The notes below the pieces were generated by a model. It was not told the DNA's origin and made no database searches. It saw only the letters and a program-made list of their open reading frames with translations. Of a DNA stretch of 7,774 nt, positions 1 to 6,567 are shown one piece after another. Source of the DNA: a bacterium (GTDB taxonomy: Bacteria; Patescibacteriota; Patescibacteriia; JAACEG01); NCBI GenBank assembly GCA_027040785.1, contig JALULG010000149.1, forward strand, positions 1 through 7,774, in the 5' to 3' direction. The position numbers were made by a program, and so were the translations under genes. Within the stretch, counting starts at the first letter, position 1. Each line of letters starts with the position of its first letter.

Positions 1-2
1 CT

Positions 3-692
3 TGGGTACTCGCCAATCAAGAAAATTATCCGGCTGATCCTCAAAAAATAGATAAAATTTTAAAAGATTTTAAAAAAATAAACAATTTCTTTTTGGTGTC
101 TGAAAATCCAAAAAAGAGTTTTGTTTATGGTTTTGATGATCGAGCGATAAAGATAAAAATTGATAATTTAAATTTTTTAATCGGGAAAAACGGACCGTCT
201 TTTAATAGCACTTATATAAAATTGGCAAATTCCAATAAAGTTTATTTGGTTGACGGTGATTTAAGAAGAGATTTTAGTATTCCGGATTTTAGAGATTTAA
301 GTATTTTAAATATCAACGAAGAAGAAATAAAAAAAGTTGAATTGAATTTTTCCGGAAAAAAAGAAATTGTTTTGGAAAAAGACGGAAATGAAATTAAAAT
401 AACAAAGCCGAAAAATAAAAAAGATAAAGATCAAAAATTTTTAAATAATTTTTTTCAACATATTGTTAACTTAAAAGCTTCCAATATTTTAAATTCAGAA
501 GAGTTTGATAAAAAAGGCCTTAAAAGACCGATTTTAAAAGTTAAAATTTATTTAAAAAACGAACAAGTAAAATCTTTTTCATTGTTTAAAGAGGATAAAA
601 AAGATGGAAAAAGGTATTATATCAAGCTTGAAGAAGGTAGGTATGTTTTTGAAATTTATGATTTTGTAGCTGAAAAATTTTTAAGTTTTTGA
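3..692 (+). CDS. DUF4340-like protein, 5' end cut off by window edge
   Basis: The frame is open from the left edge, so the true start lies outside the window. The TTG at position 93 is internal, because good protein sequence (beginning WVLANQENYPAD) continues upstream of it. The visible 229 residues read like the repeated beta-rich pattern of DUF4340 proteins: a short 'ADPQKIDKILKDFKKI' helix, then VYGFDD, a 'FLIGKNG' strand-turn, a 'VYLVDGDLRRDF' segment, and later 'ILNSEEFDKKGL' followed by 'LKVKIYLKNEQ'. In this family these strands alternate with an N-terminal membrane anchor, which would lie upstream here. DUF4340 proteins often accompany ABC-type gliding/export gene sets (GldF/GldG-like), but no such gene is visible, so its job is unknown. 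The sequence is very lysine-rich. It ends in TGA and is followed by a strong intrinsic terminator, so it is probably the last gene of an operon. The family assignment is from pattern recognition only. Confidence 0.7.
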   Translation, partial: WVLANQENYPADPQKIDKILKDFKKINNFFLVSENPKKSFVYGFDDRAIKIKIDNLNFLIGKNGPSFNSTYIKLANSNKVYLVDGDLRRDFSIPDFRDLSILNINEEEIKKVELNFSGKKEIVLEKDGNEIKITKPKNKKDKDQKFLNNFFQHIVNLKASNILNSEEFDKKGLKRPILKVKIYLKNEQVKSFSLFKEDKKDGKRYYIKLEEGRYVFEIYDFVAEKFLSF

Positions 693-720
693 AATAATTT
701 TTCTTTAAATTTATTTTAAG

Positions 721-744
721 CCCCCTTAATGAAAGGGGGTTTTT
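721..744 (+). terminator. Rho-independent terminator after the DUF4340-like gene
   Basis: CCCCCTT (721-727) pairs with AAGGGGG (733-739) around the loop AATGA, followed directly by five T (740-744). The stem can extend by three more pairs using AAG at 718-720 and the first T residues. It lies 28 bases after the TGA stop of the upstream gene and reads as a terminator on the + strand only. The rest of the gap up to uvrA (745-928) holds no gene and only weak promoter-like matches. Confidence 0.88.
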
Positions 745-928
745 GCTTGATTTTTTTGAAAAATCATATTATATTGATATTTAATGAAACTGTCATCGGG
801 CCCTGATTTTCATTATTTTTTTAAAAATGATATTGGTTTGTTTGGATAAAGTTTATGGTAATTTGTAAATTTTTAAAAGACAAATGAGGGGCGTTAGTCT
901 TAATAATTGAATATTAATTGCTTATATT

Positions 929-3430
929 ATGCCGAAAAATGAAAACATAATTATCAAGGGGGCCAAAGTTCATAATTTAAAAAATATCAACGTGGAAATT
1001 CCTCGTAATAAATTGGTGGTTATTACGGGACTTTCCGGTTCCGGAAAATCCAGTTTGGCTTTTGATACCATTTATGCCGAAGGGCAAAGACGTTATGCGG
1101 AAAGTTTTTCCGCTTATGCCCGTCAATTTTTGGGAATGATGGACAAACCGGACGTTGATCAAATAGATGGTTTATCACCTACCATTTCCATTGATCAAAG
1201 AACTTTAACGAATAATCCTCGTTCAACAGTTGGAACAATGTCTGAAATTTATGATTATTTAAGACTTTTGTATACCAGAGTGGGGACTCCTTATTGCACT
1301 CATTGTGGCGCTAAAGTAAAAAAAGAAAAAATACCTTTAAAAATTTCCGATGATGAAGATAGGAAGACTAATAATAAATATATTGAAATATTTGTTTGTA
1401 GTCGGTGTAAAGAAAGATTTCCCAAAATAGAAACCCGACTTTTTTCTTTTAATTCTCCTTACGGCGCTTGTCCTTCTTGTAAAGGATTGGGCACAAAACT
1501 TGATGTTGATATTGATTTGATAATTCCCAATAAAAATTTGAGTATTTTAGAGGGTGGCATACAACCTTGGACAAAGTTTTTTTCCAATCAGCAAAATTAT
1601 TGGAAACAATTAAAGGACATTGCTCAAAAATATAAATTTTCTTTGGATGTTCCGATTAAAGATATGAAAACAAAGGATTTGCAAATAATTTTATATGGCG
1701 ATCCTTTGAAAGATGAAGATGGTTTTAAGGGGGTGGTTGATATTTTACAAGAGAAATATCAAAAAACAGATTCTAATTTTTTAAGAACAGAATTGGAAAA
1801 ATATATGAAAGAGTCTCTTTGTTCGCTTTGTCATGGGAAAAGATTAAACAAAGAGGCCTTGAATGTTAAAATAGGCAAAAATTCAATTAGTGATATTGCT
1901 GATAAGAATTTGATTGATATTAAAAAATGGTTTGAAAAGTTAAATTTAAACAAAGAAGAAGAAAAGTTCAGCAAACAAATAATTAAAGAAGCGCTTAAAA
2001 GATTGGATTCTTTGATAGATATCGGTTTGGGTTATTTAACTTTAAATCGCAGTTCAATTACTTTATCCGGCGGAGAAGCGCAAAGAATAAGAATTGCCAA
2101 TCAAATTAATTCTTTGTTAACCAATGTTATTTATATTTTAGACGAACCTTCTATCGGTTTGCATCCGCGAGATATTGAAAAACTGATCAATACTTTAAAA
2201 AAATTAAGAGATGCCAACAATACGGTTATCGTGGTTGAACACGAAGAAGAATTGATGAAAGCGGCGGATTATATTATTGATGTTGGTCCTGGTGCCGGTG
2301 TAAATGGCGGAGAAATTATTTTTAAAGGATCTTATAAACAAATTTTAAAAAATAAAAAATCTTTAACAGGACGTTATTTAAACGGTGAATTGAAAGTAAG
2401 TCAAAAAACAAATTATCACAAAGGAAGTGGTAAAAATATTGAAATCATCGGCGCCAAAGAACATAATTTAAAAAATATCAATGTTAAATTTCCTTTGGGA
2501 AAATTTATTTGTATTACCGGGGTTTCCGGTTCCGGAAAATCAACTTTGATTATAGATATTTTAGGGAAATTATTGGCTAAACTTTTTTATCGCGCCAAAG
2601 CTCATCCCGGAAAACACAAAGAAATTAAAGGAATTAAAAATATTAATAAAGTGATTAGAATTGATCAATCACCAATCGGGAAAACTCCTCGCAGTAATCC
2701 GGCCACTTATACGGGTGTTTTTACTCATATTAGGAATTTGTTTACTTCTTTGCCGGAATCAAAATTAAAGGGTTATGATGCCGGTTTTTTCAGTTTTAAT
2801 GTTGATGGTGGCAGATGTCCGGTTTGTTCCGGTGAAGGATATACCAAAGTGGAAATGCAATTTTTAAACGATGTTTATGTGGAATGTGAGGCCTGTCATG
2901 GCAAGAGATACAATGAAAACGCTTTGGAAATTTTTTATAAAGGGAAAAATATTGCCGATATTTTAGCTATGAGTGTTGAGGAGGCAATGATGTTTTTTAA
3001 TGATATTTCTTCAATTTATGATAAATTAAAAATATTAAATGATGTTGGTTTGGGATATTTACCTTTGGGGCAATCGGCGACCACTTTATCAGGTGGCGAA
3101 TCTCAAAGAATAAAATTGGCCACCGAATTATCCAAAAGATCTACCGGAAAAACTTTTTATATTTTGGATGAACCGACAACCGGACTTCATTTTGATGATA
3201 TTAAAAAATTATTAAATGTTTTAAATCAACTGGTTGATAAGGGAAATACCGTGTTGGTAATTGAACATAATCTTGATGTTATCGCTCAATCGGATTGGAT
3301 TATTGATTTAGGTCCTGATGGCGGTGAAAAAGGGGGTGAACTTATTTTTTCCGGAACCCCGAAAGAAATTGTAAAAAATAAAAAAAGCTATACGGGAAAA
3401 TATTTGAAAGAAAAAAATAAAAAAGGTTAA
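929..3430 (+). CDS. uvrA: UvrA-family excinuclease ABC subunit A lacking the UvrB-binding domain
   Basis: UvrA is the cytoplasmic damage-recognition ATPase of nucleotide excision repair, a dimer in which each chain carries two ABC ATPase modules. Both modules are complete: Walker A GLSGSGKSS (34-42) and GVSGSGKST (531-539), signatures LSGGE (379-383 and 720-724), and Walker B YILDEP (402-407 and 744-749). The zinc-binding pairs C181/C184 with C298/C301, and C630/C633 with C653/C656, match the two CxxCxG-type modules. The protein is 833 residues, whereas classical UvrA is about 940-960. The shortfall is concentrated between C126 and C157, where about 30 residues replace the roughly 110-residue UvrB-interaction domain. 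This domain plan is that of class II proteins (UvrA2 of Deinococcus type), which lack that domain. It could still be the main UvrA of a reduced genome. No SD precedes the ATG, but an in-frame TGA at 908-910 and the conserved N-terminus (IIIKGAKVHNLKNI) fix the start. The family is certain; class II status is inferred. Confidence 0.95.
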   Translation: MPKNENIIIKGAKVHNLKNINVEIPRNKLVVITGLSGSGKSSLAFDTIYAEGQRRYAESFSAYARQFLGMMDKPDVDQIDGLSPTISIDQRTLTNNPRSTVGTMSEIYDYLRLLYTRVGTPYCTHCGAKVKKEKIPLKISDDEDRKTNNKYIEIFVCSRCKERFPKIETRLFSFNSPYGACPSCKGLGTKLDVDIDLIIPNKNLSILEGGIQPWTKFFSNQQNYWKQLKDIAQKYKFSLDVPIKDMKTKDLQIILYGDPLKDEDGFKGVVDILQEKYQKTDSNFLRTELEKYMKESLCSLCHGKRLNKEALNVKIGKNSISDIADKNLIDIKKWFEKLNLNKEEEKFSKQIIKEALKRLDSLIDIGLGYLTLNRSSITLSGGEAQRIRIANQINSLLTNVIYILDEPSIGLHPRDIEKLINTLKKLRDANNTVIVVEHEEELMKAADYIIDVGPGAGVNGGEIIFKGSYKQILKNKKSLTGRYLNGELKVSQKTNYHKGSGKNIEIIGAKEHNLKNINVKFPLGKFICITGVSGSGKSTLIIDILGKLLAKLFYRAKAHPGKHKEIKGIKNINKVIRIDQSPIGKTPRSNPATYTGVFTHIRNLFTSLPESKLKGYDAGFFSFNVDGGRCPVCSGEGYTKVEMQFLNDVYVECEACHGKRYNENALEIFYKGKNIADILAMSVEEAMMFFNDISSIYDKLKILNDVGLGYLPLGQSATTLSGGESQRIKLATELSKRSTGKTFYILDEPTTGLHFDDIKKLLNVLNQLVDKGNTVLVIEHNLDVIAQSDWIIDLGPDGGEKGGELIFSGTPKEIVKNKKSYTGKYLKEKNKKG

Positions 3431-3452
3431 TATTTTTTTATTTTATTTAATG

Positions 3453-3461
3453 TGTTATAAT
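3453..3461 (+). promoter_or_regulatory. Extended -10 promoter for the solute-binding protein operon
   Basis: TGTTATAAT is a perfect TG-n-TATAAT extended -10 element in the 58-base gap after uvrA. No good -35 hexamer lies 17 bases upstream, only a T-run, which is typical of extended -10 promoters. Transcription would begin near 3468 and leave a leader of about 20 bases before the ATG at 3489. In an AT-rich gap chance matches are possible, but the TG extension and the position support it. Confidence 0.6.
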
Positions 3462-3488
3462 ATATACAATAAATTAATAAAATAAAAA

Positions 3489-4874
3489 ATGTTATTAAAA
3501 AAGCAATCTTTTAAGATTTTGTTTTTACTTATTATTTTATTGTTAAGTACGGGGTTTCGCTGTACTTGTGTTTCCGGTAATATTAAAAAGCAATTAAAAC
3601 CCATTACGATAGAATATTGGGGAGTTGAAGATGACTCCAAAAATTTAGACGATTTAATTAAAGCTTATCATAGTATTCATCCCAATATCACTATTAATTA
3701 TCGAAAATTTAGGTACGAAGAATATGAAAGACGATTATTGGAGGGGTGGGCGGATGCCAACGGACCTGATATTTATGCCATAAACAGTAAATGGATTTTG
3801 AAATATAAAAACAAAATCGCTCCAATGCCCGCTAAAATAACGATGCCTTATGTTTATTATGAGCCACCGTTACCGGGTTGCAGTAAAAAAACCGAAGAAA
3901 GGATTGAAATGAAAACAAGCTCGACTTTATCTTTGAACGATATTAAAAACAAATATGTTCAAGTTGTTTATAATGATATAGTAATGTTTGGCACCGATAA
4001 TAAACCGCATATTTACGCTTTACCTTTTTCTTTGGACACAATCGCTCTATTTTACAACAGAGATCTTTTGGATAGCGCCAATATAGCATTTCCGCCGGCT
4101 GATTGGGACGAGTTTATTGAAGATACTCGTTTGTTAACCAGATATGACGCAGAACATAATATTGTTCAAGCAGGTGCCGCTTTGGGGGAATTTGAAAATG
4201 TTAATCACGCTTTTGATATTATTTCTTTGTTGTTTTTACAAAATGGAGAAAATATTTCTTTTAATACCGGAAATACTTTTAACAAAGGAGCGGAAGCTTT
4301 GGATTTTTATTTAAGTTTTGCCGATCCAATGAAAGAGATTTATACTTGGAACGATGAAATGCCAAATTCATTAGATGCTTTTGCGCAAGGGAAATTGGCT
4401 TTTTATTTCGGTTATTCCGGAGATATTCAAAGAATTAAAGCCAAATCGCCCAACTTAAATTTTATTGTTATTCAAGCGCCTCAAGTTGATCTTAGCAGGC
4501 CGATTAATTATACCAACTATTGGGTTCAAACCGTTTTTAACAGAAGTAAATATACTAAAGAAGCTTGGGATTTTTTACTTTTTGTCAGTCAGAAAAAAAA
4601 TTTAAAGCATTATTTGGATATAAGCCAAAAACCGACTGTTTTAAGATCTTTAATAGATTATCAGAAAAAAAACCCTCTTCTTTCTCCTTTTGCTTCTCAG
4701 GTTTTAACAGCTAAGACTTGGCAGGGGTATTATGATTTTAATTATATAGATGAAACTTTTAAAAAAGTGTTTGATGACCTTAAAAAAGAAAAAGAAGAAA
4801 AAAATAAAACATTAAAAGAAATCTTTAACAATAAAAAAGCAAAAGAAAATTCCAATGAAATTAAAGATTTTTAA
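3489..4874 (+). CDS. Extracellular solute-binding protein (MalE/UgpB-like, SBP_bac_1 family)
   Basis: The 461-residue protein begins with a basic start and a hydrophobic signal or anchor segment (about residues 8-24), then C25 and C27. The cysteines suggest a lipoprotein, but the residues before them (GFR, RCT) do not fit the normal lipobox. The rest follows the sugar-type ABC binding-protein fold: strand ITIEYWGVEDDS (39-50), helix, ITINYRKF (67-74), PDIYAINSKWI (93-103), the hallmark YALPFSLDTIALFYNRDLL (176-194) with PPADWDEF (202-209), and the GKLAFYFGYSG segment (301-311). An unusual stretch (about 112-165) with C131 may be a lineage-specific insertion. The C-terminus (about 420-461) is rich in Lys and Glu. 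No permease or ATPase gene is nearby; instead it overlaps the first pilin-like gene by 20 bases. That suggests a role with the envelope proteins behind it, or use of permeases encoded elsewhere. Its ligand cannot be told. No SD is seen before the ATG. Confidence 0.85.
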   Translation: MLLKKQSFKILFLLIILLLSTGFRCTCVSGNIKKQLKPITIEYWGVEDDSKNLDDLIKAYHSIHPNITINYRKFRYEEYERRLLEGWADANGPDIYAINSKWILKYKNKIAPMPAKITMPYVYYEPPLPGCSKKTEERIEMKTSSTLSLNDIKNKYVQVVYNDIVMFGTDNKPHIYALPFSLDTIALFYNRDLLDSANIAFPPADWDEFIEDTRLLTRYDAEHNIVQAGAALGEFENVNHAFDIISLLFLQNGENISFNTGNTFNKGAEALDFYLSFADPMKEIYTWNDEMPNSLDAFAQGKLAFYFGYSGDIQRIKAKSPNLNFIVIQAPQVDLSRPINYTNYWVQTVFNRSKYTKEAWDFLLFVSQKKNLKHYLDISQKPTVLRSLIDYQKKNPLLSPFASQVLTAKTWQGYYDFNYIDETFKKVFDDLKKEKEEKNKTLKEIFNNKKAKENSNEIKDF

Positions 4875-5265
4875 AATTATATTATTGTTTGAGCTTTTAT
4901 TTTTAAAAACAAAAGCAAAAGCCGCAATCGTTCCGGAAGCTTGCCGTAGCGGAGTGCCTTCGTCACAAGAATGTGGAATCAGAGAAATGATTGTTACCGC
5001 TTTGAATGTTTTTCAATTTTTATTGGGGATTTTAGGTAGTTTGGTTTTATTTTATTTTATTTACGGTGGTTTTATTTGGATGTTGTCCAGAGGAAACGCT
5101 CAAATGATTGAAAAAGGAAAAAATATCTTATTTGGAACCATAATAGGTATGGCTATTGTTTTAGCCAGTTGGGTGATTATTAATTTTGTTTTATTTTTAT
5201 TGCTTGGCGGAGACATACAAAATGTTCAAATTTTTAATCATTCTTGGTGGGTTGTCCCACGATAA
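4855..5265 (+). CDS. T4SS pilin-like (VirB2/TrbC-like) membrane protein, paralogue P1
   Basis: This is the first of seven tandem paralogues, 136 residues long. It has a signal peptide with likely cleavage after AKA (residues 21-23), a short exported segment containing C30 and C40 that ends in CGIRE, then two hydrophobic helices (about 52-77 and 91-117) joined by a short basic loop. The first helix ends in the family hallmark YGGFIWML (70-77), followed by SRGNAQMIEKGKNILFG. Proteins of this plan are classed as type IV secretion pilins (Pfam T4SS_pilin, related to VirB2/TrbC), which form the pilus after signal removal. The C-terminal tail (about 118-136, including SWW) is longer than in most of its paralogues. 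The ATG lies inside the end of the solute-binding gene (20-base overlap), pointing to translational coupling. Closest relative in the window is P2 (shared GN-Q-EKG-NILF). The two-helix family is clear; the pilus function is inferred. Confidence 0.82.
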   Translation: MKLKIFKIILLFELLFLKTKAKAAIVPEACRSGVPSSQECGIREMIVTALNVFQFLLGILGSLVLFYFIYGGFIWMLSRGNAQMIEKGKNILFGTIIGMAIVLASWVIINFVLFLLLGGDIQNVQIFNHSWWVVPR

Positions 5266-5282
5266 AAAATTAAGTAAAAATT

Positions 5283-5651
5283 ATGAAATTTATTTTATCC
5301 AGGTTTGTTAAAAAAATTGTTTTATTTACCTTTCTTTTTCTTTTGCCATTTTTAAGTCAGGCTCAAACCCTGCCAAATCCCTTGGGTGAAGGACCACAAA
5401 ACAGAGATGTAAAAATAATTTTAGGAAAAACCATTGCCGGAGCTATGTCTATTTTAGGATCATTGGCTTTGGCGACTTTTGTTTATGGCGGTTTTATTTG
5501 GATGTTATCTTTGGGAAATCCGCAAAAAGTGGAAAAAGGACGCAATATTCTTTTTTGGGGTTTTTTGGGTCTGATCATTATTTTCTCCAGTTATACGATT
5601 GTAAACTTTTTAATGGGCGATAATTTCTTAACTCCGTTTTTATTTTTTTAA
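5283..5651 (+). CDS. T4SS pilin-like membrane protein, paralogue P2
   Basis: This 122-residue protein has a signal peptide cleaved probably after SQA (25-27), a short proline- and glycine-containing exported stretch (TLPNPLGEGPQNRD), and two membrane helices (about 50-75 and 89-111). The hallmark YGGFIWML (68-75) is followed by SLGNPQKVEKGRNILFW, closely matching P1 and unlike the TAGGS form of P4 to P6. It starts 17 bases after P1 with no recognisable SD and appears to be the last gene of the solute-binding protein operon, because P3 behind it has its own promoter-like elements. It has no cysteines. Like its siblings, its family placement rests on the signal peptide, the two-helix hairpin and the GG-F-W-M motif. 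Confidence 0.82.
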   Translation: MKFILSRFVKKIVLFTFLFLLPFLSQAQTLPNPLGEGPQNRDVKIILGKTIAGAMSILGSLALATFVYGGFIWMLSLGNPQKVEKGRNILFWGFLGLIIIFSSYTIVNFLMGDNFLTPFLFF

Positions 5652-5656
5652 AAATA

Positions 5657-5671
5657 TGTTATACTTATAAT
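5657..5671 (+). promoter_or_regulatory. Promoter region (-10 elements) for P3
   Basis: TGTTATACT (5657-5665) fits an extended -10, and a perfect TATAAT (5666-5671) follows immediately. Both lie just after the P2 stop and 46-60 bases before the P3 start. The layout resembles the extended -10 ahead of the solute-binding gene, including a T-run where the -35 would be. Two overlapping candidates make the exact start uncertain, but either gives P3 a leader of roughly 40-45 bases. Confidence 0.55.
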
Positions 5672-5701
5672 AAGAAATTTTAAAATATTAATTAATATGG
5701 A

Positions 5702-5711
5702 AAGGAGGTGA
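5702..5711 (+). promoter_or_regulatory. Perfect Shine-Dalgarno sequence for P3
   Basis: AAGGAGGTGA is a full-length match to the expected anti-SD of 16S rRNA, with GGAGG 9 bases before the P3 ATG at 5718. It is the only strong ribosome binding site in the window; most other genes start after AT-rich sequence. It overlaps a four-codon frame, ATG GAA AGG AGG TGA (5697-5711), which is probably incidental. It fixes the P3 start and predicts high translation. Confidence 0.88.
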
Positions 5712-5717
5712 AAAACA

Positions 5718-6065
5718 ATGAAAAAATTAATGTCTATTGCTTTAACATCGCTTTTCGCTTTTTCAATGATGTCAACGGTTGTTTTTGCTCAGGTTGATAT
5801 TAAGACCAATCTTGCTTCAACTTTTGGTTTGTCAACGATTGAACCAAAAACAACCATGATTAATGTTGTTAATTATCTTTTGGGATTTTTGGGTATTTTA
5901 GCTATCGCAGTTATTTTGGTGGGTGGTTTTAAATGGATGGTTTCCGGCGGTTCTGAGGAAAAAGTGGCCAGCGCTCGTCAAATGATTATCGCCGGTGTAA
6001 TTGGTTTGGCTATTATTTTAGCTTCATTTGCGATTGTTAAGTTTGTTGTTAATACTGTTACTTAA
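5718..6065 (+). CDS. T4SS pilin-like protein P3, likely the major, highly expressed subunit
   Basis: At 115 residues this is the shortest and most VirB2-like of the paralogues. It has a classical signal peptide with cleavage after VFA (22-24), leaving about 91 mature residues. An exported stretch with Thr and Ser (TNLASTFGLSTIEPKTT) follows, then helices at about 48-71 and 89-111. Its hallmark is VGGFKWMVSGGSEEKV (68-83), with a Lys where the others carry Ile, Leu or Ala. It ends directly after the second helix. It has no cysteines. It alone has its own -10 elements, a perfect SD and a hairpin region behind the stop, so it is probably transcribed by itself and strongly. By analogy with VirB2 operons it is the best candidate for the main structural subunit, with the other six as minor or alternative subunits; that ranking is inference from expression signals. 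Confidence 0.85.
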   Translation: MKKLMSIALTSLFAFSMMSTVVFAQVDIKTNLASTFGLSTIEPKTTMINVVNYLLGFLGILAIAVILVGGFKWMVSGGSEEKVASARQMIIAGVIGLAIILASFAIVKFVVNTVT

Positions 6066-6074
6066 TATTATTTT

Positions 6075-6106
6075 GGCGGAGTTTTACTCCGCCTTAAGAA
6101 ATTTTT
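6075..6106 (+). terminator. Short GC-rich hairpin, possible terminator after P3
   Basis: GGCGGAGT (6075-6082) pairs with ACTCCGCC (6086-6093) around a TTT loop, a perfect 8-bp stem placed 9 bases after the P3 stop. The following TTAAGAAATTTTT is an imperfect T-tract, so termination may be partial. Its right arm is also part of a longer alternative hairpin (6080-6130), so the two cannot form together. Confidence 0.5.
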
Positions 6107-6130
6107 GATTTTTTAAGGTGGAGTAAAATT
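6080..6130 (+). promoter_or_regulatory. Long alternative hairpin between P3 and P4, overlapping an SD-like segment
   Basis: Bases 6080-6101 can pair with 6109-6130 around a 7-base loop (TTTTTGA), giving a 22-bp stem with three G-U pairs. Its right arm contains AAGGTGGAG (6115-6123), the only SD-like sequence before the P4 ATG at 6139. The left arm shares 6080-6093 with the short hairpin at 6075-6093. It may set P4-P7 expression relative to P3, or protect the 3' end of the P3 mRNA. The pairing is seen directly; the function is inferred. Confidence 0.55.
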
Positions 6131-6138
6131 ACTGAATT

Positions 6139-6558
6139 ATGTTATTTTTAGAAAATAAAACAAAATACATTTTTCTTGTTTTGATTTTTCTTTTTTCCGT
6201 ATTTTTTATTTATAATAAAACTTATGCCGCTCAAAGTTGTATAAACAATGAAGATAAATGCGGATTGAGAGAGACCGGAAAAGTTCCCGGTTTTATAAAG
6301 GACAATGAAAAGCCGGTTTCAGTATCTGTGTTAATCGGTAAAATAGTGGGGATTTTTTTATCTTTTTTGGGAACGATTTTTTTGATTTTAACGATTTACG
6401 GCGGATTTTTATGGATGACGGCCGGAGGAAGTACGGATCAAACTACAAAGGCAAAAGGGTTGATTACCAATTCGGTTATCGGTTTGATTATTATTTTATC
6501 GGCTTACGCTATTACTTCATTCGTAACAAATCAATTGATTAACAGCGTTTCTCAATAA
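6139..6558 (+). CDS. T4SS pilin-like membrane protein, paralogue P4
   Basis: This 139-residue protein has a signal peptide ending near TYAA (28-31). An exported segment with C34 and C41 runs into CGLRETGKVPGF, which resembles P1 (CGIRE) around the cysteine and P5 (GLNESGKEAGF) after it. Two helices follow (about 62-86 and 108-130). The hallmark YGGFLWMTAGGS (87-98) and the lysine-bearing loop are typical of the family. The 56 bases encoding the end of helix 1 and the hallmark (6376-6431) are identical to those in P6. It is the first gene of a tight four-gene set (P4 to P7). Its start is 73 bases after P3, behind alternative hairpins, with an SD-like GGTGGAG unusually far (about 15 bases) from the ATG. 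Confidence 0.82.
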   Translation: MLFLENKTKYIFLVLIFLFSVFFIYNKTYAAQSCINNEDKCGLRETGKVPGFIKDNEKPVSVSVLIGKIVGIFLSFLGTIFLILTIYGGFLWMTAGGSTDQTTKAKGLITNSVIGLIIILSAYAITSFVTNQLINSVSQ

Positions 6559-6567
6559 TTTTTTGAT

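Noticed and set aside
93..95. TTG as the start of the first gene
   Set aside because: The frame stays open with family-like protein sequence to the left edge, so the start lies outside the window.
756..785. Possible uvrA promoter TTGAAA - 18 bases - TTTAAT
   Set aside because: Both hexamers are weak, several other AT-rich combinations in 745-928 are as good, and it would give a leader of more than 130 bases.
977..1162. Minus-strand open frame inside uvrA
   Set aside because: It lies wholly antisense to the conserved Walker A region of uvrA, with no recognisable protein features.
971..2541. Identical 20-base (971-990 and 2462-2481) and 19-base (1032-1050 and 2523-2541) repeats within uvrA
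   Set aside because: They encode the same conserved residues before and in the two Walker A motifs. Ancient domain duplication plus strong codon bias explains them.
3414..3444. AT-only inverted repeat (AAAATAAAAAA / TTTTTTATTTT) spanning the uvrA stop
   Set aside because: It could pair over 11 bases but has no GC pairs, and such pairing is common by chance in poly-A/poly-T sequence. Too weak to call a terminator.
3455..3640. Minus-strand open frame over the start of the solute-binding gene
   Set aside because: It is antisense to a gene with clear family motifs, low in complexity, and without supporting signals.
5697..5711. Four-codon frame ATG GAA AGG AGG TGA as a leader peptide of P3
   Set aside because: It coincides with the Shine-Dalgarno sequence itself and has no ribosome site of its own, so it is most likely incidental.
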